Below, one piece after another: positions 21,391 to 32,469 of a stretch of 64,000 nt of DNA. The DNA is from Conus ventricosus (Eukaryota; Mollusca; Gastropoda; Neogastropoda; Conidae), in contig CM031622.1 in the NCBI GenBank assembly GCA_018398815.1, positions 23,529,457-23,593,456 of the forward strand. The letters are read 5' to 3'. The notes beneath the pieces were generated by a model, which saw only the letters and a program-made list of their open reading frames with translations, was not told where the DNA came from and made no database searches. Positions within the stretch are counted from its first letter, which is position 1. Every line of letters begins with the position of its first letter. The translations under genes were made by a program, and so were the position numbers.

Positions 21391-24242
21391 TGCAAACAAA
21401 TACTTCTGCTCACTGAAAAAAAGAAACTTTGTAAGCAAAAGAATGCTTCAAACTATTCACGAACAAAGGAACTACTTTAACAGAAACGGACCTTATGTTA
21501 GAAGAAACAAAGAACTATTTTAAACATTTATATGCAGAAAAGAAAGTAAAAAATATTGAAATTGAAAAATATGCCAATAATCTACCAAACTAACTCACGC
21601 AGAATCCGATGAGTTGGAGGGACCAATTACCTTAGAGGAAGCTACTAAAGTCTTAAAAAACATGGAGAATGATAAAAGTCCTGGGACAGATGGTATGACA
21701 GTAATTTTTTTTAAATTCTTTTGGAGACAATTGGGGGATTTTGTTGTCCGTTCATTAAACGAGGGATACAATAAAGGCGAAATGTCTATAAACACAAAAA
21801 GAAGGTATAATAATTTGTTTACCAAAAGGAGATAAGCCACGAGAATACATAAAGAATGGAGACCATTTCACTTCTAAATGTTACATATAAAATTGCTTCT
21901 GCCTGTATTGCAGGTAGAATAAAATCTGTTCTACCCCAAATCATAAATGAGGACCAGTCAGGTTTCATTCCCGGTAGATACATAGGAGACAGTTTAAGAA
22001 CCATATATGATGTAATTCACTATTTAGAGGTGAACGCTTGCTGGATTATTAGTATCTGTCGATTTCGAAAATCATTTGACTCTGTTGACTGGTCATACAT
22101 GAGTAGGGTTCTACGTGCTTTCGGGTTCGGAAAGGAATACAGCAATGGATATTATCTTTTTATGAAAAGATAAGGTCTTATGTTATAGTGAACGGGAAGG
22201 TTTCTTCAGGATTTTCTATTGGAAGAGGATGCAGACAAGGAGATCTATATCTCCCTATTTGTTTGTTTTATGTGCCGAAATATAGCAAACAAAATAAGCA
22301 AGATCAAGATGTTAAAGGCATAAAAAGGCATAAAAATAAAAAATATAGAATTCAAGACAAATCAGTTTGCAGATGACACCACCTTCACACTGGAAGGAGA
22401 TAAGAAAATCATATGAAAAGTTGTTCACAGATCTCTATGAATTTGAGCAAATATCTGGACTTAAATTAAACTATGAAAAAACGTTTAATGTTTGGTTAGG
22501 GATAAACAAAGAATTCGTCGAACACGTACTTACCCTTACATAAATGGAATGGAACCCTTAAAATTTAAAATCCTAGGGGTGTGGTTTACGAATAATCTGA
22601 CAAATATGACTCAAATCAATGTGACAGATAAATTTTTAGAAGTTAAAAATCTATTTAAAATATGGTCAAAAGAGTAATTACACCTCTAGGTAGATAGCAG
22701 TGCTAAAATCATTAGTGCTATCAAAACTTGTATATTTGTGGATCCTCCTGCCCAACCTCCAGACTCTCAGATAGATATGTTGCAAAATATGTGTTTCAAG
22801 TTTGTTTGGAACAACAAAATGATAAAATTAAAGAAAATATTCTGTGCAAAATATTTGGAAAGGAGGGATAGGTATACCTATCTTAAGATATATATCCAAG
22901 CCTTAAAATCGCCTGGATTAGGAAAGTATACGTGCAAAATTGTAAATGGAAAACAGTACTACATTCATTATGTCCTGAATCGATGCCCTTGATTCATATG
23001 GACAGATAGATTTGTACAAGCAAATAAATAATTTTTGGGAGATGTTTTATCAGGCATATAAATTTTTTTTGCAACCGTTGCAGAATTAAAAAATAACACA
23101 GATCTAGCTATTGAACCTATTTTTTGTAACGAAAGTTCAAAGTGGGAAATAAACCGTTCTTTTACAAGAAATGGATGAAGACAATATATTTTTGGTTAAA
23201 CATTTACTTGACGACAATGGTAACTTTATAAGCCGTCACACACTGTCAGAGAAGCTGGGATCTGAGGTCAATTTTTCTAAAATTACATAAGTTGCGTACA
23301 ATCAATAAAGACTATGCGAAGAAAATGTCAATAAAACTCGACAGTAATACCAGTAATGACAGAACATTAGCGTTACAAAAAATTTGTAGCGCCACTAAAG
23401 GGGCACGCATTCACTATGATATTATGATAGAAGACTTGAAGTTTTAAACATCAGCTCTTTTATGAAATGGGAACAGCGCCTTATATGCCTATTATTGGAC
23501 AGACGTACTAAAAGAATTAAGAAAATAAAAGAAATAAAACTGAAATGGTTCCAGCTTAAATATGTCACAGAATTTTAGTAACTAACAGTATTTTGAAAAG
23601 AATGCAGGTTGTGGATAGTGACATGTGCAACTTCTGTAATAGAGAGAAAGATTCGATTAGTCATATTGTGGGAATGTGAATTTGCACATACTTTTGGAAA
23701 CAACTTGAAAATACTCTAAAAAGTAAGTGTTCACACTGTGAAAGATTGTCATTTAATGTAGAGCTTATATTGTTTGGCACTGATGAGAAAACAAAAACAG
23801 ATGATATGTTAGACTTAATCATTTTAATGGGAAAATATTTCATATACAAATGTAGAATTTAATAAGATGAAACCCAACCTAATAATGTTTCTAAAGGAAT
23901 TATGCTATAGACATAAAATTGAGAAACCATGTACTCGATGGAGATGAATTATGCAGAATACGGGACAAAATGGTTTCCTTACATACCACTAATACAAGAA
24001 TAATGTTAATAATGCATAGAATATAATTTCCTTCTTTTTGCGTGTTGTCCCATGACCTTGGGCATCAAATGGACAATAAGACTGAAATATGATTATGTAA
24101 CATATTTTCTCTAAATGTCATGATGTATTTATGAGGACACCATGTGACATGTTACATGACTTTGTTTGATGTTGTAAATAATGTCGCTGTTGTCCAGTGA
24201 AATACTTCCTTATGTGTGCTATTAAAAAATAAAATAAAAAAA
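21391..24242 (+). mobile_element. L1/Tx1-like LINE (LINE C), 5'-truncated, nested in LTR element 2
   Basis: The insertion is flanked by the 15-base duplication AATTTGGGCCATGCA at 21376-21390 and 24243-24257 and ends in an A-rich tail (24223-24244). It begins in the linker before RT, so the endonuclease is missing: a typical 5' truncation. The RT starts near 21614 (GPITLEEATKVLKNMENDKS), continues through SACIAGRIKSVLPQIINEDQ and SGFIPGRY (21895-21980) to the catalytic FADD at 22366-22377. The C-terminal region has WNNKMIKLKK and a cysteine motif CNFCNREKDSISHI (about 23626-23668). Frameshifts are many. It interrupts the leader of element 2 and is therefore younger than it. Confidence 0.92.
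21600..23000 (+). pseudogene. LINE C reverse transcriptase, broken
   Basis: All RT blocks are present in order but spread over several frames: block 0 at 21614-21680, a KGDKPREY-like joint near 21830, INEDQSGFIPGRYIGDS near 21940-21990, a SFDSVDW block near 22075-22092, SGFSIGRGCRQGD (22207-22245) and QFADDTTF (22363-22386), then SGLKLNYEKT (about 22457-22485). The aspartate pair of FADD is intact. The wording 'GFIPGRY' and 'RGCRQGD' is characteristic of the L1/Tx1 group rather than the CR1/Jockey group. Confidence 0.85.
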
Positions 24243-24260
24243 AATTTGGGCCATGCAATC

Positions 24261-24273
24261 TGGCAGGCTCGCC
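24261..24273 (-). promoter_or_regulatory. LTR element 2 primer-binding-site-like block
   Basis: The + strand reads TGGCAGGCTCGCC two bases before the right LTR. The complement GGCGAGCCTGCCA differs from the element 1 block by one base within the shared 13, while the surrounding sequence differs. This conservation is the reason to call it. Confidence 0.5.
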
Positions 24274-24275
24274 TT

Positions 24276-25629
24276 TGTCCAGGACGGGGGAAATCGTGAT
24301 GGTATTGCTTAAGTGCACTAAGTTGATGTATTATTAGTCAGTTTAACACACCCAGGTTATCTTTGCACTCATACACGCATGTGCACACTCATGCACACAC
24401 CAAACATTCACCTCTCTCTGGGAATGGGATGTCACGCATTCGTTTCTCTCCTAACACGATCTGAGCACAAGAAATACAATTTCTTGCTACTTATAATCAA
24501 ACATGAAAAATCCAATTACACAGATGCACGAATCAACACATAAAGATCAATACTTCTAATCCCGGGTATAATAAAAATGACTTCTTACCTGGCCAGGTTT
24601 TCACAACACAACACGCTTCACACACACCACAGTTCTTGCAAAAGTTTCTTCACGTCTTCTTCAGCACTGCTTGATGGTGATGCCCTTGGTTGACTGGCTC
24701 CAGGCTTCAGGACTGGGTCTCCATGGTGTCTCTGGGATCTCGACGTAGAACTCTTCTTCTTCGTCTCTTTCACCCACCTCTGGGTTCAATTTCAGTTTGT
24801 CTGTCTTCACCCACCTCTGGGCTTCAAACTTAGTTTTCTCTCTTCCAGCTTGTCTTCAACCCTAAGACTTAGCTGTCTTTCTATCTCCCAGACCACGTTT
24901 CTCTCGACCTTTCTCTGTCCTGCTCACTCCTTCCTCTCTCTCTCTCCTCTGCCTTCTCTTTTCTCTCTCTGGTGTTGTTCTCCTCTCACGTTGTTCTCCC
25001 TCAGTTTATATAGGGAGGGAAACAAAGGATTCCCTTTTAGGCCATGCCTTTTGTCCACGCTGCTTCTCAAAACCCTAGTTCACAAGTACCTGAATTCTCC
25101 ATTCGCTACATTCTCCCACACATTAGCATTTACACACACCCCTACCTAATTGATTAGCAAACACACACTTAGCCGCAGATGGACATCGAAAATTCCCGCC
25201 GACTTCGGTGGTTACTTAACACAGTAATTATCTTAAGGAGGCTACTACAACCTCCACACGCATTCAGCCAGCCTGACAATAGAACCAACACAGTGACCCA
25301 CGGCAACACCATCCGAACGAATCCAAGACCCTGCTCTTCACTGACTGTTTACAAAAGAACCTCAGCTGACTGAGCATTTAGCGCTCACTTGGAGCGCCGA
25401 GGTCGTAGTGGTTACATCCCTTCCCCCTTTTCGCCATCGGGCAGGTCCGAACTCTCTCTAGGTGTTGTTTGTCATCTGACCACTTCGGCCTTCTTTCACA
25501 CAGTTCGGCCGTGTGCGATGGGTAAGGTACCTGGTTAATTGGTCTATTACCTATTTGTATACTACGTACAACGTCCCTTTTCCTCCAAGCGTCTAATGCC
25601 TTTTGTGAGAGGTTTCACGCTCCTTGACA
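24276..25629 (-). repeat. LTR retrotransposon 2, right LTR (5' LTR in transcription sense)
   Basis: Starts TGTCCAGGACGGGG and ends CTCCTTGACA, followed by the target duplication GATGC. It pairs with 17162-18548; most of the length difference comes from the shorter CT run. Confidence 0.93.
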
Positions 25630-25634
25630 GATGC

Positions 25635-26200
25635 TGTCCAATGTAATACCATCATTGAAGAACACTGTTTTGATCAAGTATCAAGCCGAGCTGGGCCACC
25701 TTAACAACAATATACTGATGTTAACCAATGGAATGTCACAATTGTTGAACAACACTATGTATGACAAATATATAGCCATATTGGGCTCCTTTTCAATAAT
25801 ACAATGCAAACTAGGCAGTACACGACAGAGGGTTAAGCTGTTTACCTTCCTTCACGGCAAAACAGTGCTGCTGACGGTTGAAATATTACGTTGAACAATG
25901 CGGTGTATGACGATGTTTATGACGATCTTGTGTTCTTTAAAAGTGACATCAAAATGTTGAACAATGAGATGTCATAACCTATAAGCAACGGCCGAATCGT
26001 GCAGAACCGTTTTTTTTAACGGAAAATCAGATTAAACAGACAGTGCTCAGAGTTCCAACTATCTGCTAAAGTGTCTGCAGTCGTGACACCTCAACAGGGG
26101 AGCGCGGGCAGCCCAGACATTGTGTGAAACATCTGGATAAGTACGGGAGTAGATGAACCATATTTGAGCCCAGGGTGTGTAGAAAGGATGGCAGTTTCAA
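25635..26200. other. Non-coding part of copy 1 after element 2
   Basis: Resumes the unit exactly where it stopped at 17161 and matches X 39447-40020 and Y 54110-54700. An 87-codon open stretch (25631-25894) is not kept in the other copies. No feature recognised. A short (CA)n run follows at 26206-26250. Confidence 0.7.
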
Positions 26201-26879
26201 TAAAAACACACACAGACACAGACACAGACACACACACACACACACACAGTGTTAAAAAACATAAAACCCGCTGACATTGAAACAAACAAAGCAAGCAAAT
26301 AAACAAAACACACAAGCAAAAAAAGAGAGAAAAAACAGCTTACATGCACTTGAAGTGAAGAAACATAAATATTTCAAGCAACCAAGAACAGAAAATTGCC
26401 CAACGAGGCCGGCTTAACAAAGCTCCCTCACCTATAGTCAGGTTGTAAAAATGGAGAGGCAGAGAAACCAGAGAAGAGACCGAGGAAACTCTAAGTTGCT
26501 GTCACAGGTAATCCTCCAATGTCGTTGATGTGTTTGGACTTTCGTGAGAGTGGACTTATGTAACAACACGTTGGTGAGGCGGCCGGCCGACAGCTGGTCT
26601 GGGGGCTGGGTGACTGACGGCTTCGAGGGCGGGACCTTCTTCTTTGCTTTTGTTTGGGAGGAGATGGAAAGTGGCTGGGGTTTTCGCAGTCTGATTTCGG
26701 GAGAACAACTATCTGCAAGAGGTATGAGAGGATGAAGTGGGCGGAGGGAGGGAGGAAGGTGGGTGGGAGGGGTAGTTGGGAGTGGAATGGGAAAAATCTT
26801 TGACAGCCATTGGTGATTGGTGGGCAGGATGCTTAGACTGCGCCTCATGGTGGAGGAGAGAGTAAGAACTGCGTGGGAG

Positions 26880-27545
26880 ACAGGGGAGGAGGTGGGGGTG
26901 GGTTATAGGTGGGTGAGGGGATTGGAGGGGTTTGTTTACGGGCTTCCAACACCAGATGGTTTTAATCTTAGAGGTAGAATATGATGAGACTTTGAATGGG
27001 AAGGAGGCTGCGGGGGTTGTAGGAGGGAAGAGGAGGGTGGCAGGTGGAGGCTGAGGGGTGAATTTGAGAGAAAAGGGGGGGGGGGGGGGATCATTAGCTC
27101 TTTATTAGCATCGAAATGCACAAGATGCCTGAGCAAGATACGACAACACTTGGGACAAGAATGGGGGGGGGGGGGGGGGGTATGTCTGGGGGTGGAGATG
27201 GGGTGGTGGTGGTGTTTGGTGAAGGGACGTTAGGTGAGGGGGGTGGAGAGATGGTAGGAAGAGGGGGTGCCGTCCACCTGTTGGCTGATGACTGGCTGAG
27301 AGAAAGGATCAGTGGCTTTCAGCTTTAGCTCTGGGGTGGAGCTAGCTAAACCCGGGAGCTGGGGAGGGAGTAGGGATGGAAGGGGGGGGGGGGGGATTAA
27401 TTCCCGTTGTTTCTCTCCATCAGGCGCTGATGGTAAAAAAAAAAAAGCATTGAAAAACCAGTGATGGATGAGAGGGGGTGGGATGAACTGAGGGCTTACG
27501 GGACGTGTGTTGGGGGGCGGGTGGGGGGGGGGGAGTCCATCTGTT
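26880..27545 (+). repeat. G-rich, poly-G tract of the unit, copy 1
   Basis: Long G runs lie at about 27075-27089, 27164-27180, 27380-27394 and 27517-27532, among GGTGGG and GGAGGG blocks. The + strand has many four-G-run windows and could form G-quadruplexes; the reverse frames give only artificial proline runs. Counterparts: X 40540-41360, Y 55370-56050. Confidence 0.85.
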
Positions 27546-27595
27546 GGCATGTTATTAAACAACAACTAAGCCCTCGTGTACGCGCGCGCGAGCGC

Positions 27596-27627
<32 letters not shown>

Positions 27628-28240
27628 AATGGTACACACATCAAATACATCTGAAAAATTCACGGTAATAAGAAAAAACCAAAGACCCGACGAAAACGGA
27701 GACTCGTCCTGACCACTGATGACCAATATTATTCATTTTGAAATTGCAAACATACCTCTTCAGATGAAAATTATTAGAATCCGCACAATACGCAGATTAT
27801 TTTTGTCAGTTAAACACTGTGTATTAGAGTGCTAGAAAAGGGGAAAAAAAGAAAACGAATCTTCTTTTAAGTATCTCTCAAAAATCCATAGAAACACTCA
27901 ATACAGATGGTTGTTCCTTAACATAGACACCAACAAATTAAACATTGTTGCATCTAGATAGATTCCATGAGGTGTTTCCTGGTAGTAAACTTCAATATGA
28001 CATTCAAACATTTCCCATTAAAATTCTCAGACAGTACTTACGGAGAGAACAGTATTTAATCTAACCAAATCATTCTGACTGCTGAACAATATTAAAGTGA
28101 AAAGAAATTGTTGAAAAAAAAGACTTGTGTCAAACTGTGATGTGTTCCATACAAATTCAACCATTTTCTTTTCCTCCTTAAAATGCTTGAATATTCGAAA
28201 ATGTAAGGTATGTAAAAAGTGCTTGATTTCATGTTCTGTG
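27546..28240. other. Alternating CG/TG stretch followed by non-coding DNA, copy 1
   Basis: 27578-27620 is an alternating purine-pyrimidine run (ACGCGCGCG..GTGTGTG). The rest to 28240 matches X 41460-42070 and Y 56150-56765 and shows no gene. Confidence 0.7.
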
Positions 28241-28243
28241 AAT

Positions 28244-28281
<38 letters not shown>

Positions 28282-28296
28282 CACACACACACACAG
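28244..28296 (+). repeat. (CA)n microsatellite, copy 1
   Basis: ACACAC repeats preceded by GTGAATAAAC and followed by GAGCGTTGCTGTTG. X has a longer version (42070-42137) and Y an irregular one (56768-56840). Confidence 0.95.
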
Positions 28297-28639
28297 AGCG
28301 TTGCTGTTGTTGCAGAGCGCAAATCATAAAAACCAAAGGTCAAAATTTACATGTTTGATGTGAAAGACTGCAGCCAACCCTGAACAGCTTGCGTTGGTGT
28401 TTCTTTACCGATCGATTCTCACACAGCAACGTACAGTCTTTACGTCGCTTCATCTGCTCAATTTTGTATGCTACAATACTGACATACTGGAATGGTTACT
28501 GTGTTCCATGGTCTGTTGTTGATGTCCAAGGTGATGAATCACCTGCTGTCATCAGTAAGGGATCGATGTCTTGGATGAGACGTGTGACTGAAGTCAACAT
28601 TACAAGGGATGCACTGAATGCTGATTTACAGTCGGTGTG

Positions 28640-28765
28640 TGACATGTTGTGTGACTACAGACAACCCCACTGAAGATACTTGGATGGAGTGACGATAGTC
28701 CGTGTGTGATATGTCGTGTGACCTACCAACTCCACTGTGGGCGCTTTGGAAGGAGTGACGATGGC
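28640..28765 (+). repeat. 66-bp minisatellite, contracted: two boxes, copy 1
   Basis: Only two GGAxGGAGTGACGAT boxes are present where X and Y have 18. Flanks before (TGACTACAGACAACCCCACTG) and after (GATGGCCGG) are the same, so this is a length allele or a contraction. Confidence 0.9.
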
Positions 28766-28998
28766 CGGTTTTGACGATGGTCAGTTGTGACGGTAGTCAG
28801 TGCGATGATGGTCAGTGTTATAATGGCCAGTGTGACAATGGACAGTGTGATGATGTTAGTGATAATAGCCAGTATGACAATGGAAAAGTGTGGCAATGGT
28901 TAGTGTGACGATGGTCAGTGTGATAATGGTCAGTGTGACGATGGTAAGTGTGACGATGGTCAATGTGACGATGGTCAGTGTGATTTAAAGGCCAGTGT
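28757..28998 (+). repeat. 15-bp minisatellite, copy 1
   Basis: Degenerate GTGTGACGATGGTCA units, alternating with GTGTGATAATGGCCA. Counterparts at 43665-43905 and 58378-58615. Confidence 0.9.
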
Positions 28999-29149
28999 GT
29001 GACATTTCCACAGCCGATCTCTTACATCACTCGGAATTTCGAATTGTGAAGTGTCAATTTTTTTAGTGGAGATATGTGCTTACTGACACCAAATGGAGAC
29101 TACAGCAATGCGGATCATCGTCAGGTTGGTTTTTTCTTTATCATTTTGA

Positions 29150-29525
29150 GCAGCAGTAGCAATAGCAGCAGTAGTAGTAGTTGTTGTAGTAATAGTTGTA
29201 GTAGTAGTACTACTACTACTGGTGGTAGTAGTGTAGCAGCGCAGCAGCAGTAGTAGTAGCAGTTGTGGCAGTAGTAGTAATATAGTAGTAGTAGAAGTAG
29301 CAGTAGTAGTAGATAAAGCAGTTATATTAACGATAGTAGTTGTGGTAGTAATAGTAGCAACAGCAACAGCAGGAGCAGTAGAAGTAATAGTAGTAGTAAT
29401 AGAATAGTAGTAGCAGTAGAGTAGAAGTAGTAGTCGCAGTAGGATTAGTCGTAATAGAAGAGAAGCGTTATAGTTGTAGTAGTAGTTGTTATTGTGGTGG
29501 TGGTTGTAGCAGTAGTAGCAGCAGT
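29150..29525 (+). repeat. AGT/AGC triplet-rich tract, copy 1
   Basis: Long irregular run of AGT, AGC and AAT triplets. It yields serine, valine or leucine strings in its frames and is not a gene. Counterparts at 44053-44440 and 58762-59150. Confidence 0.92.
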
Positions 29526-29660
29526 AATTTAGAAATGGTAGTGTTAGACTGCCAAGTCGTTCAGTGGATGGTAATTTTCCCTCAGAGCTAACACTAGTTC
29601 TAATTCCCCCAAACTCCTCCGAACAGACGAATAAACCAGATTCCATATGTGAATGCACAC

Positions 29661-29929
29661 AACGCTAACATTTTGCGCAATCGTAAAAATTCAGTTGCCA
29701 ACTTTTGGAAGAAAATACGAGCTTGGCCGTTAACATGTTGCGCAATTGTAAAACTCAATTACCAACTTTAGAAGAGCAGACAAGCTTGGCCGTTAACGGT
29801 TTGCGCGAACGTGAAATTCGGTTACCAACCTTTAGAAGAGACGGCGAGATTGGCCGTTAACATTTTGCGCGATCGTGAAATTCAATTTCAAACTTTTGGA
29901 AAAGAGGACGAGCTTGGCCGTTAATACGT
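29661..29929 (+). repeat. 64-bp tandem repeat, four diverged units, copy 1
   Basis: Each unit reads GCCGTTAAC, then TTGCGC, a (G/A)A(C/T)CGT core, AAATTC, CAAC(T/C)TTT and a closing GAGCTTG. The four units differ from each other more than each differs from its counterpart in X and Y. Confidence 0.9.
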
Positions 29930-30164
29930 TGACACATAATATGCACCCTCCGTGAAAAATGGAAGGAATAGGTGAAGAGCTGAGAGACTGACATTTATCT
30001 GAATGACACGGGAAGCGAATCATCAGCGCCGGCAGGCAGCTCCTCGTGGCTGTACCCAGGTGGGTAGGACGTGGAAAACGAGTGTAGAATGTCAAACGTT
30101 CAGAGTCTGTTCCCTAACCAAAGAAGACGCTATGTAAGTTGGTCTCAATATAATGATACAAATG

Positions 30165-30179
30165 ACAATGATAATAATA

Positions 30180-30222
<43 letters not shown>
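30165..30222 (+). repeat. (GAT)n triplet run at the edge of the gap, copy 1
   Basis: ATGATAATAATAATGATG followed by uninterrupted GAT. X (45175-45215) and Y (59770-59815) have much shorter runs here. The gap begins 16 bases after the run, so the run probably stopped the assembly. Confidence 0.93.
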
Positions 30223-30223
<1 letters not shown>

Positions 30224-30238
30224 CATGGCACAAAAATA

Positions 30239-31238
30239 NNNNNNNNNNNNNNNNNNNNNNNNNNNNNNNNNNNNNNNNNNNNNNNNNNNNNNNNNNNNNN
30301 NNNNNNNNNNNNNNNNNNNNNNNNNNNNNNNNNNNNNNNNNNNNNNNNNNNNNNNNNNNNNNNNNNNNNNNNNNNNNNNNNNNNNNNNNNNNNNNNNNNN
30401 NNNNNNNNNNNNNNNNNNNNNNNNNNNNNNNNNNNNNNNNNNNNNNNNNNNNNNNNNNNNNNNNNNNNNNNNNNNNNNNNNNNNNNNNNNNNNNNNNNNN
30501 NNNNNNNNNNNNNNNNNNNNNNNNNNNNNNNNNNNNNNNNNNNNNNNNNNNNNNNNNNNNNNNNNNNNNNNNNNNNNNNNNNNNNNNNNNNNNNNNNNNN
30601 NNNNNNNNNNNNNNNNNNNNNNNNNNNNNNNNNNNNNNNNNNNNNNNNNNNNNNNNNNNNNNNNNNNNNNNNNNNNNNNNNNNNNNNNNNNNNNNNNNNN
30701 NNNNNNNNNNNNNNNNNNNNNNNNNNNNNNNNNNNNNNNNNNNNNNNNNNNNNNNNNNNNNNNNNNNNNNNNNNNNNNNNNNNNNNNNNNNNNNNNNNNN
30801 NNNNNNNNNNNNNNNNNNNNNNNNNNNNNNNNNNNNNNNNNNNNNNNNNNNNNNNNNNNNNNNNNNNNNNNNNNNNNNNNNNNNNNNNNNNNNNNNNNNN
30901 NNNNNNNNNNNNNNNNNNNNNNNNNNNNNNNNNNNNNNNNNNNNNNNNNNNNNNNNNNNNNNNNNNNNNNNNNNNNNNNNNNNNNNNNNNNNNNNNNNNN
31001 NNNNNNNNNNNNNNNNNNNNNNNNNNNNNNNNNNNNNNNNNNNNNNNNNNNNNNNNNNNNNNNNNNNNNNNNNNNNNNNNNNNNNNNNNNNNNNNNNNNN
31101 NNNNNNNNNNNNNNNNNNNNNNNNNNNNNNNNNNNNNNNNNNNNNNNNNNNNNNNNNNNNNNNNNNNNNNNNNNNNNNNNNNNNNNNNNNNNNNNNNNNN
31201 NNNNNNNNNNNNNNNNNNNNNNNNNNNNNNNNNNNNNN
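30239..31238. other. Assembly gap, exactly 1000 N
   Basis: A round 1000-base run of N, a placeholder size. Sequence before it is copy 1 of the unit; sequence after it is unrelated to the unit. Confidence 0.99.
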
Positions 31239-31735
31239 AAGGTTTTTTCTATTGATGTAGAAAGAACGACAGAAAGACAGCGTCTTTTTTAGCGGGATTA
31301 AATAGTATTTTTTTTTGGGGTGTAAGACAAACAGAAAGACAACAAGAATTCTTATTTAGAGATATAAAGCACTGACTGCTTTTTTACATCCAGTCCTCAC
31401 CCTGACATCCAGTCCTCACTACAACATGCAGTGAAATCAATTAATGTAAGAAAGCAAAGAAGCAGGCAAAGCGGTCATGTAATCATAGAGGAACATCAAA
31501 TTAAAATAGAAGAGAAATGAAAACAAAACGAAAAATAATTAAAAAAAAAAGAAAATAAAAATGAGAACAACAATAATGAAGAGGAAGGAGAGAGTGGGGG
31601 TAGGGAGTGAGGTGGGCTGGGGGAACATATGTAAATGTACTACAGATTGGCATGTATGAAAACAGACAGTGAAGTGAATATGACAAAGTACGTACATATT
31701 TTTGAACACGCACATACATGCACGCTTGCACGCAT

Positions 31736-31795
<60 letters not shown>

Positions 31796-32469
31796 AAGGC
31801 ACAACATGTAATCATTTTTCGTAAGGCAGAAGAAGAAGAAGACGTGCTTACCTGTCGACTCACTGCACACTGTCAGTGTCACAAAGCGAAGAGAAACAGT
31901 CCTGGGAAATCGTCAGCAGAAGTCACAGCTGTAGTAAAGTCTGGGAACGTCAGCGGCCCTTCACACACACGGTTGCTGCTGGTCCTGACTGCTGTCCCGG
32001 CGAAGAGTGGCTGTGTGGAGAGGGACCCATGCTATATATTGGCTTTTCACATGTATGTCAAACATTTACAAGCAAACAAGTGGGTGGTTGTTTTTTTATT
32101 ATTTTTTTATTATTTTTTTTTTAGTGCTGTCCCAACCTCTGCCCCACCTCAGAGGCAGTGCACCCATGCCGCTCAATCCGACACCCCGTCCACAGCCACT
32201 GCCTAGTCGGACCCTGCCGCAGCCCCAGCACTGGAAATCCACAGGGAGTAGTCAATGTCTTCTTTCTAAAATACTGATTCACTCAAAAACGAGTAGGTCA
32301 CCAGCGCGCATGTTAAAAAGTAAAATAAAATAACATAAAATAAAGTGCGACTCAGTCTGTTGGTCCCTGGAGCAAAATTTGACAAGGGGTCGCACACGAT
32401 ATTCAATAAGTTAAAAGCAATGGCCAGATTCAGGCCCAGGTACCATAAAATATCTAGGGAAGTTAAAAT
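31239..32469. other. Non-coding stretch with an (AG)n run
   Basis: (GA)n at 31736-31793 and a T-rich run at 32088-32122. The T-rich run, read on the minus strand, could be the poly(A) tail of LINE D, but about 350 bases separate it from the last recognised coding block. No gene is seen. Confidence 0.6.

Larger units (their letters stand above)
17162..25629 (-). mobile_element. Ty3/gypsy LTR retrotransposon 2, defective, carrying a nested LINE
   Basis: Direct LTRs at 17162-18548 and 24276-25629 are bounded by the 5-bp duplication GATGC (17157-17161 and 25630-25634). X (39442-39446) and Y (54105-54109) keep the uninserted site. Transcription is leftward: a polypurine tract (complement of AATTCCCCCTA, 18549-18559) abuts the left LTR and a primer-site-like block abuts the right LTR. 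Inside are gag, protease (DSG) and the integrase zinc motif; the rest of integrase, RT and RNase H are absent. A LINE with its own 15-bp target duplication interrupts the leader. The LTRs are unlike those of element 1, though gag and protease are related. Confidence 0.93.
7861..30238. repeat. Copy 1 of the ~14.6-kb repeated unit, enlarged by two LTR elements, cut by an N gap
   Basis: From GATCAACCCTTCAGCCCC near 7865 the sequence follows the same order as X (from about 36630) and Y (from about 51248). Homology is interrupted at 8119-14639 and 17162-25629 by LTR retrotransposons and resumes in register after each. It is lost at the N run. Landmarks in copy 1 / X / Y are: first target site 8114 / 36874 / 51504; (TG)n tract 16053 / 38298 / 52936; second target site 17157 / 39442 / 54105; 64-bp repeats 29661 / 44674 / 59268. 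Without the insertions copy 1 would be about 7.4 kb, because its left part (the X segment 35467-36626) is missing and its right part is beyond the gap. Confidence 0.9.

Noticed and set aside
26438..27565. Proline- and glycine-rich frames around the G-rich tract
   Set aside because: Composition follows the G-run tract on each strand, and the frames are not kept in X and Y.
29080..29658. A 192-codon threonine/leucine/tyrosine-rich frame
   Set aside because: It is the AGY triplet tract read on the reverse strand. The counterparts in X and Y are broken or differ.
30071..31292. Frames of 394 and 379 codons
   Set aside because: They pass through the 1000-N gap, which has no stops because it has no sequence. 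Same for the frames over the 100-N gap.
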